Part shown: in pieces, positions 1 through 7,432 of the stretch
Layout of the letters: each line of letters opens with the position of its first letter
Position numbering within the stretch: the stretch's first letter is position 1
NCBI GenBank assembly: GCA_016710645.1
Contig: JADJVI010000034.1
Span: 1-17,991, forward strand
Length of the DNA stretch: 17,991 bases
Source: Actinomycetales bacterium
GTDB taxonomy: Bacteria; Actinomycetota; Actinomycetes; Actinomycetales; Dermatophilaceae
Direction of reading: 5' to 3'
The notes under the pieces: generated by a model
What the model saw: only the letters and a program-made list of their open reading frames with translations
Told to the model about the DNA's origin: nothing
The model's database searches: none
Program-made: the position numbers and the translations under genes

Positions 1-36
1 ACCTGATCACCGCCCCCATCCCGGGAGACCCACGCC

Positions 37-849
37 ATGGCCGAGTCGACTGCAGCGCAGCCGCGCATCGCCGCGTTCTTCGACCTTGACGGCACCCTCA
101 TCCCGGGGTCGGCCAATATCCCGTTGGCTAAGGCTGCCTTCCGCGCCGGGTTCGTCAGCAAGCGCGAGCTGGCTCTGGACCTGGCCCGCAATGTGTCCTT
201 CATGCTGCGCGGGGCGAGCGACGACAGCTCGGCCAAGGTCCGCGACCGGATCCTGCGCGGGGTCAAGGGTCACGCGGCCAGTGAGGTCGAGTCATTGGCC
301 GACGGTTTCCTCGACGATCTCGTCGCGACGATCACCCCCACGATGCGTGCGATCCTCGACGAGCACCGGGCGGCCGGCCATGACCTGGTCCTCGTGTCGG
401 CTTCTCCCACCGAGATCGTCCAGCGGTTCGCGGTGGCGGCGGGCATGGATTACGGCCGGGGAACGACGGCCGGACGTGACCCCGAGGGCCGCTTTGACGG
501 CACCCTGTCGGGGCCGTTCTGCTATAAGGAGGGCAAGGCCGAGGTCATCGCCGATCTGGCCGCCGAGCACGGCTACGACCTTGCCGAGTGTTTCGCCTAC
601 TCCGACTCGATCAGCGACGCACCGATGTTCCGCACGGTCGGGCATCCGGTCGCGGTCAACCCTGACCACGAGTTGCGCCATGCGGCTGTAGCCGGAGGTT
701 GGCGGATCGTCGAGGTCGGTCGGCTGCGCACTGGCGTGGAATCGCTGCGACGGGCCATCCGGGCCACCGCGGCCAGCCCCGGCGCGGCCTGGTCGCGGGG
801 GCGTCGGGTGGCCTCGCGGCGGCGCGCCCAGCCGACCGGCGACGCCTGA
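37..849 (+). CDS. HAD-superfamily hydrolase, subfamily IB (SerB-like phosphatase)
   Basis: A 270-residue cytoplasmic phosphomonoesterase of the HAD-IB class (phosphoserine-phosphatase-like). All four HAD motifs are visible. Motif I is FFDLDGT, with nucleophile D16 and acid/base D18. Motif II is VSASP at 120-124 (S121). Motif III is the lysine in EGKAEV (K167). Motif IV is YSDSISDAPM at 188-197 (D190, D194). The helical cap between motifs I and II is about 100 residues, the size usual for IB members. The ATG has a GGGAGA ribosome site about 8 bases upstream, at 23-28. The C-terminal 40 residues are Arg/Ala-rich and probably disordered. The stop lies one base from the stop of the convergent GNAT gene. 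Family membership is secure. The substrate cannot be read from sequence: phosphoserine, glycerol-3-phosphate or a lysophospholipid phosphate are all possible in this group. Confidence 0.9.
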   Translation: MAESTAAQPRIAAFFDLDGTLIPGSANIPLAKAAFRAGFVSKRELALDLARNVSFMLRGASDDSSAKVRDRILRGVKGHAASEVESLADGFLDDLVATITPTMRAILDEHRAAGHDLVLVSASPTEIVQRFAVAAGMDYGRGTTAGRDPEGRFDGTLSGPFCYKEGKAEVIADLAAEHGYDLAECFAYSDSISDAPMFRTVGHPVAVNPDHELRHAAVAGGWRIVEVGRLRTGVESLRRAIRATAASPGAAWSRGRRVASRRRAQPTGDA

Positions 850-850
850 G

Positions 851-1465
851 TCAGGGCCGCGGATCGCTCGCGAGCATCCCCATGTCGAGGGTGTCCAGCC
901 AGCGTCCGGCAACCCGCTGCACCTCGCGCCGCCGCCCTTCCAGGACGAACCCGACCTTCTCGTAGACGCGGATGGCGCGGCGGTTGTCATCGACGACCTC
1001 CAGACCGAGCCGATGCAGTCCGAGCGGCCCGAAGCCGAAATCCCGCACCAATCGGGTGGCCTCGGTGCCATACCCCTGGTCGAAGACCTCAGGGCCGACC
1101 AGAGCGATCCGGAAGGTCATCGCGTCGTGGTCCTCGTCGAGTTCGAAGAGCACGGCTTCACCGATCGCCCGCCCGTCGGCGACCCGCACGATCGCCCAGT
1201 CGGCCCGATCCAGTCGCTCGCCCGCCCGCCGCAGCCCGGCCCGCACCTGCTCGCGGGTGAACTCGGCCAGCGGCCCGGTCGCCGTGCGGCTCTCGGGGTC
1301 TGCGAAAAGGGGCCACAGCGCGTCGAGGTGCTCTACTCCGATCGGCTCCAGGCGTACCGTTGCGCCCACGAGCGTGGGCTGGCGTTCCAGGAGCGAGAGA
1401 TCCACGGGCTGATCAAAGCAGCGCCGGTATGCCGTGGCAACAGCACGCGCGGTGCGACGCCTCAC
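851..1465 (-). CDS. GNAT-family N-acetyltransferase (RimJ/RimL-like)
   Basis: A GNAT fold protein that probably transfers acetyl from acetyl-CoA to an amine (N-terminal or small-molecule). The PTLVGATVRLEPI opening, the acetyl-CoA pyrophosphate loop DQGYGTEA, and the late DDNRRAIRVYEKVGF block are typical of the RimJ/RimL branch (Acetyltransf_3 type). The frame stays open upstream to an ATG at 1795, but that would overlap etfA by 244 bases, so I reject it. I chose the GTG at 1465 (204 residues). It has no clear ribosome site, but GATCAT sits at -12 to -7, so a weak leaderless start is possible. The alternative GTG at 1405 (184 residues) would put the start close to the usual N-terminus of the family. 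A hairpin terminator between this gene and etfA suggests it is at least partly transcribed on its own. Substrate unknown. Confidence 0.8.
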   Translation of the reverse strand: MRRRTARAVATAYRRCFDQPVDLSLLERQPTLVGATVRLEPIGVEHLDALWPLFADPESRTATGPLAEFTREQVRAGLRRAGERLDRADWAIVRVADGRAIGEAVLFELDEDHDAMTFRIALVGPEVFDQGYGTEATRLVRDFGFGPLGLHRLGLEVVDDNRRAIRVYEKVGFVLEGRRREVQRVAGRWLDTLDMGMLASDPRP

Positions 1466-1488
1466 GCTCTCATGATCGCCGGGACGCG

Positions 1489-1525
1489 GACGGGCCGCCG
1501 CTGGCGAACGCAGCGACGGCCCGTC
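1489..1525 (-). terminator. Hairpin terminator downstream of etfA
   Basis: The arms GACGGGCCGCCGCTG (1489-1503) and CAGCGACGGCCCGTC (1511-1525) pair over 15 positions around a 7-base loop. The one non-Watson-Crick position is C.A on the plus strand but G.U in the minus-strand transcript, so the hairpin is fully paired in etfA mRNA. It begins 26 bases past the etfA stop. There is no U-tract, which is common for actinobacterial terminators. Confidence 0.7.
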
Positions 1526-1551
1526 TCGGACTCCGGCCCAGCGGAGCGGCC

Positions 1552-2511
1552 TCAGCCCTTGCGGGCCGTGACCTCGCTCGTGGCCTGGGGCAGAACGTTG
1601 AACAGGTCGCCGACCACGCCGAAGTCGACCAACTCGAAGATCGGCGCCTCCTCGTCCTTGTTGATCGCGATGATCGTCTTGGAGGTCTGCATGCCGGCCC
1701 GGTGCTGGATCGCACCGGAGATGCCGCAGGCGACATAGAGCTGCGGGCTGACCTGCTTGCCGGTCTGGCCGACCTGCGAGGTGTGCGGGTACCACCCGGC
1801 GTCGACTGCTGCGCGGCTGGCACCGACGGCGGCACCGAGCGAGTCGGCGAAGGCCTCGACCTTGGAGAAGTCGCCACCCGTGCCCCGGCCACCGGAGACG
1901 ACGATCGCGGCCTCGGTGAGCTCCGGACGGCCGGTGCGCTCGCGCGGCTTGACTGCGCTGATCCGCGCACCGGAGGCGAGCGCCGAGGGGGTGAAGTCGA
2001 CAGCCTCGTCGGCAGCCGCGCCCGAAACAGCTTCCGGCGCAGCGGAGTTGGGCTTGACGGCGATGACCGGCACACCCTTGGTGACCGTCGCCTTGACGGT
2101 GTAGCCACCCGCGAAGGCGGTCTGCGTCGTCGCGACCCCGCCGGCACCGTCGGACTGCACGTCGACGGCGTCGGTGATGAGCCCGGAGCCGATCTTGACG
2201 GCCAGTCGAGCGGCGATCTCCTTGCCCTCGGCCGAGGAGGCCACCAGCACCGCGGCCGGAGACACCTTCTCGACCAGGTGGGCGAGCAGCTCGGCCTGCG
2301 GAACGACGAGGTAGTCGGTGAGGGCGGCAGCGTCGGCGCGGTAGACCTTCTCGGCGCCGAAGGCCGCCAGAGTCTCCTTGGCGGCGTCGAAGCCGGAGCC
2401 GACGAAGACCGCAGAGGGCTCGCCGAGGCGGCGAGCGATCGTCAACAGTTCACTGGTCGTCTTGCGGCAGGCGCCGTCGACGTGGTCGACCAGGACGAGA
2501 ACTTCAGCCAT
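1552..2511 (-). CDS. etfA: Electron transfer flavoprotein alpha subunit (FAD-binding)
   Basis: A 319-residue ETF alpha subunit. With EtfB it forms a soluble FAD/AMP heterodimer that carries electrons from acyl-CoA and related dehydrogenases to ETF:quinone oxidoreductase. The N-terminal nucleotide-fold domain covers about 1-185. The FAD-binding C-terminal domain is unmistakable: VSGGRG at 205-210, SRAAVDAGW at 232-240, the QVGQTGKQVSPQLYVACGISG block from 246, and the INKDEEAPIFELVDFGVVGD segment ending near 302. The start is fixed by AAGGAG about 9 bases upstream of the ATG. It lies 28 bases downstream of etfB, so the two form an operon in the order etfB-etfA. A hairpin follows the stop. It is full length with no missing motif. 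Confidence 0.96.
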   Translation of the reverse strand: MAEVLVLVDHVDGACRKTTSELLTIARRLGEPSAVFVGSGFDAAKETLAAFGAEKVYRADAAALTDYLVVPQAELLAHLVEKVSPAAVLVASSAEGKEIAARLAVKIGSGLITDAVDVQSDGAGGVATTQTAFAGGYTVKATVTKGVPVIAVKPNSAAPEAVSGAAADEAVDFTPSALASGARISAVKPRERTGRPELTEAAIVVSGGRGTGGDFSKVEAFADSLGAAVGASRAAVDAGWYPHTSQVGQTGKQVSPQLYVACGISGAIQHRAGMQTSKTIIAINKDEEAPIFELVDFGVVGDLFNVLPQATSEVTARKG

Positions 2512-2539
2512 GTCAGTGATCTCCTTGTCGGTGGTCGGC

Positions 2540-3322
2540 TCAGATGAACTTGCGCTCGGCGAGGAACCCGGCGAGCTTGGCGCCGCCGTCTCCTTCGTCC
2601 TTGACGATGGTGCCGACCGCGCGCGGCGGGCGGGCCGCGACGGCCTCGACCTTGGTCCAGGCGTTGCCCAGACCGACGGCGGAGGCGTCGATGCCCAGGT
2701 CGGCGAGCGTCCAGTTCTCGACCGGCTTCTTCTTGGCCGCCATGATCCCCTTGAAGGACGGGTAGCGCGGCTCGTTGATCTGGTCGGTCACCGACACGAG
2801 CGCAGGCAGGCCGGCCTCGATGGTGAGGCTCGCGGCGTCGCCGTCGCGGCGTGCGGACACGCCGGAGCCCGAGACGGTGAGCTCGGAGGCGAAGGTGACC
2901 GCGGGCACGCCCAGGCGCTCGGCGAGCATGATCGGGACGACGCCCATGGTGCCGTCGGTGGAGGCCATGCCGGTGACCACGAGGTCGGGCATCCCGATCT
3001 TCTTGATGGCCTCGGCCAACACCAGCGACGTGGCCAGGGCATCCGAGCCGTGGATCGCGTCGTCGTTGACGTGCACGCCCTTGTCGGCGCCCATCTGCAG
3101 GGCCTTCTTGATGGCGTCGGAGGCCTGGTCGGGCCCGACGGTGAGGACGGTGACCTCACCTTCGCCGGCTTCGACGATCTTGAGGGCCTCCTCCACGGCA
3201 TACTCGTCGAGCTCAGACAGCAACCCGTCGACGTTGGCCCGGTCGGTGGTGTTGTCGGAGGCGTTGAACGTGCGGTCGGCTTGGGCGTCCGGCACGTACT
3301 TGACACAGACGACGATGTTCAT
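2540..3322 (-). CDS. etfB: Electron transfer flavoprotein beta subunit
   Basis: A 260-residue ETF beta subunit, the AMP-binding partner of EtfA and the part that docks onto dehydrogenases. It opens with MNIVVCVKYVPD, the usual beta-subunit start. GMASTDGTMGVVP at 119-131 is the AMP-phosphate-binding stretch. QINEPRYPSFKGIMAAKKK at 181-199 matches the beta-signature and partner-recognition loop region. An AGAGGA ribosome site lies about 10 bases before the ATG. It is the first gene of etfBA. The 247 bases upstream contain a hairpin close to the start (3359-3377) and a GTTAC/GTAAC palindrome farther out (3490-3505). These are candidate regulatory sites, possibly for a TetR-type fatty-acid regulator. 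Confidence 0.96.
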   Translation of the reverse strand: MNIVVCVKYVPDAQADRTFNASDNTTDRANVDGLLSELDEYAVEEALKIVEAGEGEVTVLTVGPDQASDAIKKALQMGADKGVHVNDDAIHGSDALATSLVLAEAIKKIGMPDLVVTGMASTDGTMGVVPIMLAERLGVPAVTFASELTVSGSGVSARRDGDAASLTIEAGLPALVSVTDQINEPRYPSFKGIMAAKKKPVENWTLADLGIDASAVGLGNAWTKVEAVAARPPRAVGTIVKDEGDGGAKLAGFLAERKFI

Positions 3323-3358
3323 CGGTCGAACGTCCTCTTCCGTTGGGGGTACGGGGAA

Positions 3359-3377
3359 GACGGCACGGTATGCCGTC
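3359..3377 (-). promoter_or_regulatory. Perfect 7-bp inverted repeat in the etfB upstream region
   Basis: GACGGCA - CGGTA - TGCCGTC, a perfect 7-bp stem with a 5-base loop, located 37-55 bases before the etfB start. It contains one copy of the abundant GTATGCC heptamer and the 12-mer GGTATGCCGTCC (3367-3378), which also lies upstream of the LPXTG gene and the sigma gene. It may be an operator or a 5'UTR hairpin. Function not known. Confidence 0.4.
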
Positions 3378-3489
3378 CCACTGCTTTCATCCTGACAGTC
3401 CGGCTGCCGTGGGCCGAGCCGGTTCTGGCGTGATGCCTGCCACCTGACGACGTGGTCGACAGCGTGCGGATCGCACCGGGTTGCTGAAT

Positions 3490-3505
3490 GTTACTTGTCG
3501 GTAAC
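3490..3505. promoter_or_regulatory. Palindrome GTTAC-N6-GTAAC, possible TetR-family operator
   Basis: GTTAC TTGTCG GTAAC forms a 16-bp dyad in AT-richer DNA than its surroundings, 168 bases upstream of etfB and 65 bases past the stop of the YqfO-like gene. Operators with TTAC...GTAA arms are known for TetR-family regulators of acyl-CoA metabolism in actinobacteria. The link to etfBA is inference from position. Confidence 0.4.
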
Positions 3506-3569
3506 CATGCCACCGCAATCCATCCGAGCACGTGAGCCTCGTCACTCCACGCCGAGCCTCGACCGGGAC

Positions 3570-3905
3570 CTACCCCGATGCCGTCTCGACGATGTGGAAC
3601 GCAGGCTCTTCGTACGGGTGGGCCTGCCGCAGCGCCGCGACCACCTGCCCACGCAGAGCCCGCGGCACGACGACTTCGACCCGGTGCTCGGCCACCCGCT
3701 CCAGCCGCCCGACGGCGCCGGTGGTGGGGTCGCTGCCCGCGCCGGGACGGAACTGCCCCGTCCCGGCCTGGACGAACGCGCACTCGGTGTAATCGCCGAT
3801 GCGCCCACCACCAGCGGCGAAGATCGCAGCGAGGACCGCATCGGTGCGCTCGATCGGGACATAGGTGACGAGGATGTCGATGTCCAGCTCGGACACGACC
3901 CTCAC
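3570..3905 (-). CDS. Stand-alone NIF3/YqfO insert (CutA1-like) domain protein
   Basis: A 111-residue protein resembling the PII/CutA1-like insert found inside bacterial NIF3/YqfO proteins, here without the dinuclear-metal NIF3 halves. The features are the opening IDILVTYVPIERTDAVLAAIFAAGGGRIGDYTECAF, a central GQFRPGAGSDPTTG loop, and the C-terminal HPYEEPAFHIVE motif. Such small proteins occur singly in many bacteria; their role is not established and metal or nucleotide binding is only a guess. I chose the GTG at 3905 because it overlaps the stop of the preceding enoyl-CoA hydratase in a GTGA arrangement, which suggests translational coupling. A second GTG at 3896 is possible. The frame is open farther upstream but inside the hydratase gene, so I ignored that part. 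It is the last gene of its operon. Confidence 0.75.
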   Translation of the reverse strand: MRVVSELDIDILVTYVPIERTDAVLAAIFAAGGGRIGDYTECAFVQAGTGQFRPGAGSDPTTGAVGRLERVAEHRVEVVVPRALRGQVVAALRQAHPYEEPAFHIVETASG

Positions 3906-4681
3906 CGACCTTCGAAGACCGCCTTGCCGGGGCCGTTGGCCACGAAGGACTCCATCCCGATCGCCCGGTCCTTGGTCGCGAACATCGCGGCGAAGAGGGT
4001 GCGCTCCAGGGCCAGCCCGCTCTCCAGGTCGGTTTCGATGCCCCGGTCGATGGCTTCCTTGGTGGCGCGCAGCGCGACCGCGGGGCCGCCCACGAACTGC
4101 CGGCAGAACTCGACGGCCGCGGCATACACCTGGTCGTCCGGAACCACCCGGTCGGCGAGGCCGATCGCGAGCGCCTCGTCGGCCTTGACGAACCGGCCGG
4201 TGAAGCACAACTCCTTGGCCTTGGTGGGGCCGACCAGGCGGGCCAGCCGCTGGGTGCCGCCCATGCCGGGGATCACCCCGAGCAGGATCTCGGGCTGGCC
4301 CATCTGGGCCGACGCGCCGACGAAGCGGAAGTCGCAGGCCATCGCGAGCTCGCAGCCGCCACCGAGGGCATAGCCGGTCACCGCGGCGACGGTGGGCTTG
4401 GGCAGCCGCGCCAGCGTCGAGACATAGGCGTGCAGGGTGTCGACCGCGCCGGCCATGTCGGTGTAGGACATCTCGCGCATTTCCTTGATATCTGCGCCGG
4501 CTGCGAAGACCCGCTCGCCGCCGTAGACGATCACCGCGGCAATGTCGCTGCGCTCACCGGCCTCTTCGGCAGCCGCCTTGATCTCGGTCTGCACCTGGAG
4601 GTTGATGGCATTCATCTTCGGCCGGTCCAGCCGGATCGTGCCGATCCCGTCGGCGACCTCGAGTCGCACGAACTCACCCAT
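3902..4681 (-). CDS. Enoyl-CoA hydratase/isomerase (crotonase family)
   Basis: A 259-residue crotonase-fold enzyme, probably hydrating 2-trans-enoyl-CoA to 3-hydroxyacyl-CoA in beta-oxidation. The oxyanion-hole stretch FAAGADIKEM (59-68) and GYALGGGCELAMACD (103-117) are present. Both catalytic glutamates of true hydratases are there: E111 in GGGCELA and E131 in GQPEILLGVIPGMGGTQRL. This makes hydratase activity much likelier than a simple isomerase or dehalogenase. I chose the ATG at 4681, which has GAGGA 6 bases upstream and starts with MGEFVRLEV, over the in-frame ATG at 4708. The upstream YbjN gene ends 8 bases inside this start, and the downstream gene starts on its stop codon, so the three are probably coupled. 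Confidence 0.93.
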   Translation of the reverse strand: MGEFVRLEVADGIGTIRLDRPKMNAINLQVQTEIKAAAEEAGERSDIAAVIVYGGERVFAAGADIKEMREMSYTDMAGAVDTLHAYVSTLARLPKPTVAAVTGYALGGGCELAMACDFRFVGASAQMGQPEILLGVIPGMGGTQRLARLVGPTKAKELCFTGRFVKADEALAIGLADRVVPDDQVYAAAVEFCRQFVGGPAVALRATKEAIDRGIETDLESGLALERTLFAAMFATKDRAIGMESFVANGPGKAVFEGR

Positions 4682-5150
4682 CGGTGTCCTCACTTCCCGG
4701 CGCCTCATGGCGCCCTTGATCCCACGACCCGAACCACGCCGACACGACCTGCATGAGCAGGTTGACGGTCAGCTGGAACAGGGTGCTGAGGTCGGTGGCC
4801 TCGGTCACGACGTGGTCGGCCGTGACGATGAGGTTGCCGTTGGCAATGCCGACCTTGGCGATATTGAGCTGCAGGGTGAAGTCGTTGCAGCGCTCCAGGC
4901 GGGCAACGTCGTCCGCGGGCACCCCGTCGCCAATGACCCACTGTCCGAAGACCCGCATGATGGGGAACTCCCCGTCGACGCAGCGCACGAAGAGCTGCTG
5001 CGCCGGCTCGCCCACGACGAAGGCGATGTCGCCGTCGTCGTCGATCGAGGGAAGGGTGCCGAGGTCCTTGATGACATCGAGCATCCGGCCCCGCAGGGGG
5101 TGCTCGTCGGCAGGGGGCGGGAAGTTCGGCAGGGCGGCAGGATCCGTCAT
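4674..5150 (-). CDS. YbjN-domain protein (bacterial sensory transduction regulator-like)
   Basis: A 158-residue soluble protein with the YbjN fold typical of actinobacterial members: a short Pro-rich lead (residues 1-17), IDDDGDIAFVVG, FVRCVDGEFPIMRVFGQWV, then LERCNDFTLQLNIAKVGIANGNLIVTADHVV, and a hydrophobic helix ending MQVVSAWFGSWD. YbjN proteins are linked to stress responses and may act as chaperone-like or regulatory factors, but no biochemical activity is settled. The ATG at 5150 begins the recognisable protein and has no convincing ribosome site. TACCCT is placed at -12 to -7 before it, as expected for a leaderless mRNA. The gene is divergent from glgX across 33 bp and heads an overlapping operon with the enoyl-CoA hydratase. 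Confidence 0.8.
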   Translation of the reverse strand: MTDPAALPNFPPPADEHPLRGRMLDVIKDLGTLPSIDDDGDIAFVVGEPAQQLFVRCVDGEFPIMRVFGQWVIGDGVPADDVARLERCNDFTLQLNIAKVGIANGNLIVTADHVVTEATDLSTLFQLTVNLLMQVVSAWFGSWDQGRHEAPGSEDTDG

Positions 5151-5156
5151 GCCCCG

Positions 5157-5162
5157 AGGGTA
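5157..5162 (-). promoter_or_regulatory. -10 element TACCCT for a leaderless YbjN transcript
   Basis: On the minus strand TACCCT lies 6 bases before the ATG at 5150, which is -12 to -7 if the A of ATG is +1. This matches the TANNNT position of actinobacterial leaderless promoters. There is no ribosome site and no recognisable -35. Confidence 0.5.
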
Positions 5163-5171
5163 TCGCCCCCC

Positions 5172-5177
5172 TATCCT
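5172..5177 (+). promoter_or_regulatory. -10 element TATCCT for a leaderless glgX transcript
   Basis: TATCCT is 6 bases before the ATG at 5184 (-12 to -7 with A as +1), and no ribosome site precedes the ATG. It mirrors the opposing -10 at 5157-5162, so the two promoters share a 33-bp spacer and each polymerase footprint would cover the other start. Confidence 0.55.
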
Positions 5178-5183
5178 GGCCGT

Positions 5184-7328
5184 ATGCCGCGACCGACGAC
5201 CCGCCGCGACCATCCGCCTCTCCCCGGGGTCACCCTCGTGCCGGGCGGCGCCGAGGTGTGCGTGTATGCCGGTCATGCCGACGCCGTCGACGTCTGCCTT
5301 TTCGATGCTGGCGACCGCACCGGCCTCACCGAGCGGCGGGTTGCACTCACCGACCGGCTCTACGGCTACTGGTTCGGTTTCGTGCCTGGGATGGGCCTCG
5401 GCCAGCGCTACGGATTCCGGGCCAAGGGGCCGTGGGTGCCGCATGCGGGGCTGCGTTACAACCCCGCCAAGCTGCTCATGGACCCCTACGCACGGGCGAT
5501 CGAGGGCGAGCTCACCTGGAGCGGTGAGGTGTTCGGACACCGCACCAGCTCAGACCTCACCCCCGAGGACCTCTACCAACCCGACGATCGCGACTCCGCG
5601 GCATACGTGCCGCGCAGCGTCGTCGTCTCGGATCGCTTTGACTGGGGGCGGGACCGCCCCCCGCGCCACGCCCTGAGCGACACGGTCATCTACGAGACCC
5701 ATGTGCGCAACCTCACCATGCGCCTGCCCGGGGTTCCTCCGGAACTCCGTGGCACGTATGCCGGCCTGGCCCACCCGGTGACCATCGACTATCTGCGCTC
5801 GCTGGGCATCACGGCGGTCGAGCTGCTGCCGGTGCACTCCTTCGTCACCGAGCCGGAGGTGTGGCGCCGGGGCCTGACCAACCACTGGGGCTACAACACC
5901 CTCGGCTTCTTCGCCCCGCATGCCCGGTATGCCGCGTCGAAAGATCCGCAGGGCGCGCTGGACGAGTTCAAGGGCATGGTCAAGCTGCTGCACGCGGCCG
6001 GCATCGAGGTCTTCCTCGACGTCGTCTACAACCACACCGCCGAGCAGTCCGCGCGGGGAGCCACCCTGTCCTGGCGGGGTCTGGACAATCGGGCCTACTA
6101 CCGCCTCGACGGCCGCGGTGACGACATCGACGTCACCGGCTGTGGCAACACCCTCGACACCCGCCACGTCGTCGTCGTGCGCACCATCCTCGACTCGCTG
6201 CGCTATTGGGTGCAGGAGTGCCACATCGACGGCTTCCGTTTCGACCTGGCCGTGGCCATGGGTCGCGGCAAGAACGACGACTTCGACCCCGACCACCCGT
6301 TGCTCGTGGCGCTGCGCACCGACCCGGTGCTCTCCCAGGTCAAGAACATCAGCGAACCGTGGGACCTGGGCATCCAGGGCTGGCGCACCGGCCAGTTCCC
6401 GCCGCCGTTCTCGGAGTGGAACGACCGCTACCGCGACCGAGTGCGCTCGTTCTGGCTCTCGGACCTGTCCCGGCTCATCTCCGGCCAACACGCTCACGGC
6501 GTGCGCGACCTGGCCACCCGGCTCTCGGGGTCGGCCGACCTCTTCCACGCCCGCGACCGCGGCCCGATCGCCTCGATCAACTTCGTCGCCGCGCACGACG
6601 GCTTCACCATGGCCGACCTCACGATGTACAACCACAAGCACAACGAGGCCAATCACGAGGACAACCGCGACGGGTCGGACAACAACTCCTCGTGGAACCA
6701 CGGCATCGAGGGCCCGATCGACGACGGCATCTCGGCCGTGCGCCACCGGTCGTTGCGCAACCTGATGGGCACCTTGCTGGTGTCCACCGGTGTGCCGATG
6801 ATCAACGGCGGCGACGAGTTCGGCCGCACCCAGCACGGCAACAACAACGCCTTCTGCCACGACAGCGACCTGAGCTACTACGACTGGGACCTGCGGCCCT
6901 GGCAACAGGATCTGCTCGACACGACCCGCTACCTCACGGCGCTGCGGCGGTCCCATCCGGTGCTGCGCCAGCGGATGTTCTGGAGCGGCGGCGAGGTCCA
7001 CATCGACGGATCGAAGGACCTCGACTGGTTCGACGACCGCGGTTCGCCGATGACCCAGGACCGCTGGGGCGACGAACGGCTGCGCACCCTGCAGATGCTG
7101 CTCAACGGCGCCTGGGAGGGGCAGGCCTCGCTGCTGGTCGTCTTGCACGGCGGTCAGCACGAGGCCGACGTGACCCTGCCCCGGCCGCCGGGCGCGACGG
7201 CATACGAACTGCTCTGGGACAGCGCGTGGGATCGTCCCCCGGACGCGCCCATCCCGATGCCGTACGACCAGGCGGTACGGATGCTGCCGGCGTCGATGCG
7301 GGTCTACCGCGTGGTCGACCCCACCTGA
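5184..7328 (+). CDS. glgX: Glycogen debranching enzyme GlgX
   Basis: A 714-residue GH13 (subfamily 11, isoamylase-like) enzyme that hydrolyses alpha-1,6 branches of glycogen after phosphorylase trimming. An N-terminal CBM48-type beta domain covers about 10-130. The TIM-barrel motifs are complete: region I DVVYNHT (279-285); region II GFRFDLA, with nucleophile D354; region III ISEPWDLG, with acid/base E391; region IV AAHDGF, with H471 and D472. TGVPMINGGDEFGRTQHGNNNAFC is the usual late GlgX block. The frame is open upstream to 4542 on the plus strand, but that part lies antisense to the YbjN and hydratase genes. MPRPTTRRDHPPLPGVTLVPGG at 5184 is the natural start and appears leaderless. A strong hairpin follows at 7380. 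It is separated from the other glucan genes by a three-gene minus-strand block. Confidence 0.95.
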   Translation: MPRPTTRRDHPPLPGVTLVPGGAEVCVYAGHADAVDVCLFDAGDRTGLTERRVALTDRLYGYWFGFVPGMGLGQRYGFRAKGPWVPHAGLRYNPAKLLMDPYARAIEGELTWSGEVFGHRTSSDLTPEDLYQPDDRDSAAYVPRSVVVSDRFDWGRDRPPRHALSDTVIYETHVRNLTMRLPGVPPELRGTYAGLAHPVTIDYLRSLGITAVELLPVHSFVTEPEVWRRGLTNHWGYNTLGFFAPHARYAASKDPQGALDEFKGMVKLLHAAGIEVFLDVVYNHTAEQSARGATLSWRGLDNRAYYRLDGRGDDIDVTGCGNTLDTRHVVVVRTILDSLRYWVQECHIDGFRFDLAVAMGRGKNDDFDPDHPLLVALRTDPVLSQVKNISEPWDLGIQGWRTGQFPPPFSEWNDRYRDRVRSFWLSDLSRLISGQHAHGVRDLATRLSGSADLFHARDRGPIASINFVAAHDGFTMADLTMYNHKHNEANHEDNRDGSDNNSSWNHGIEGPIDDGISAVRHRSLRNLMGTLLVSTGVPMINGGDEFGRTQHGNNNAFCHDSDLSYYDWDLRPWQQDLLDTTRYLTALRRSHPVLRQRMFWSGGEVHIDGSKDLDWFDDRGSPMTQDRWGDERLRTLQMLLNGAWEGQASLLVVLHGGQHEADVTLPRPPGATAYELLWDSAWDRPPDAPIPMPYDQAVRMLPASMRVYRVVDPT

Positions 7329-7379
7329 ACCCCCTGCCCTCGGCTGTTGTGGGGAGTTGGCGGCGTCAGACGGATGTGG

Positions 7380-7415
7380 ATCGGGGCCGAGCCGCAGGTG
7401 CGACTCGGCCCCGAT
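7380..7415. terminator. Bidirectional hairpin terminator between glgX and the LPXTG gene
   Basis: ATCGGGGCCGAG (7380-7391) pairs perfectly with CTCGGCCCCGAT (7404-7415). The loop can form three more pairs (CGC/GCG) past a C.A mismatch, leaving an AGGT tetraloop. It lies 51 bases past the glgX stop and 17 bases past the stop of the facing gene, so it can serve both. Confidence 0.8.
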
Positions 7416-7432
7416 GCAGGTGGGCAGGTCAA

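Noticed and set aside
1466..1795. N-terminal extension of the GNAT frame to the ATG at 1795
   Set aside because: It would overlap etfA by 244 bases in another frame and pass through the etfA terminator; the added residues look like shadow translation.
4542..5183. Upstream extension of the glgX frame
   Set aside because: It lies antisense to the YbjN and enoyl-CoA hydratase genes and encodes no GlgX-like sequence. The ATG at 5184 has a well-placed -10.
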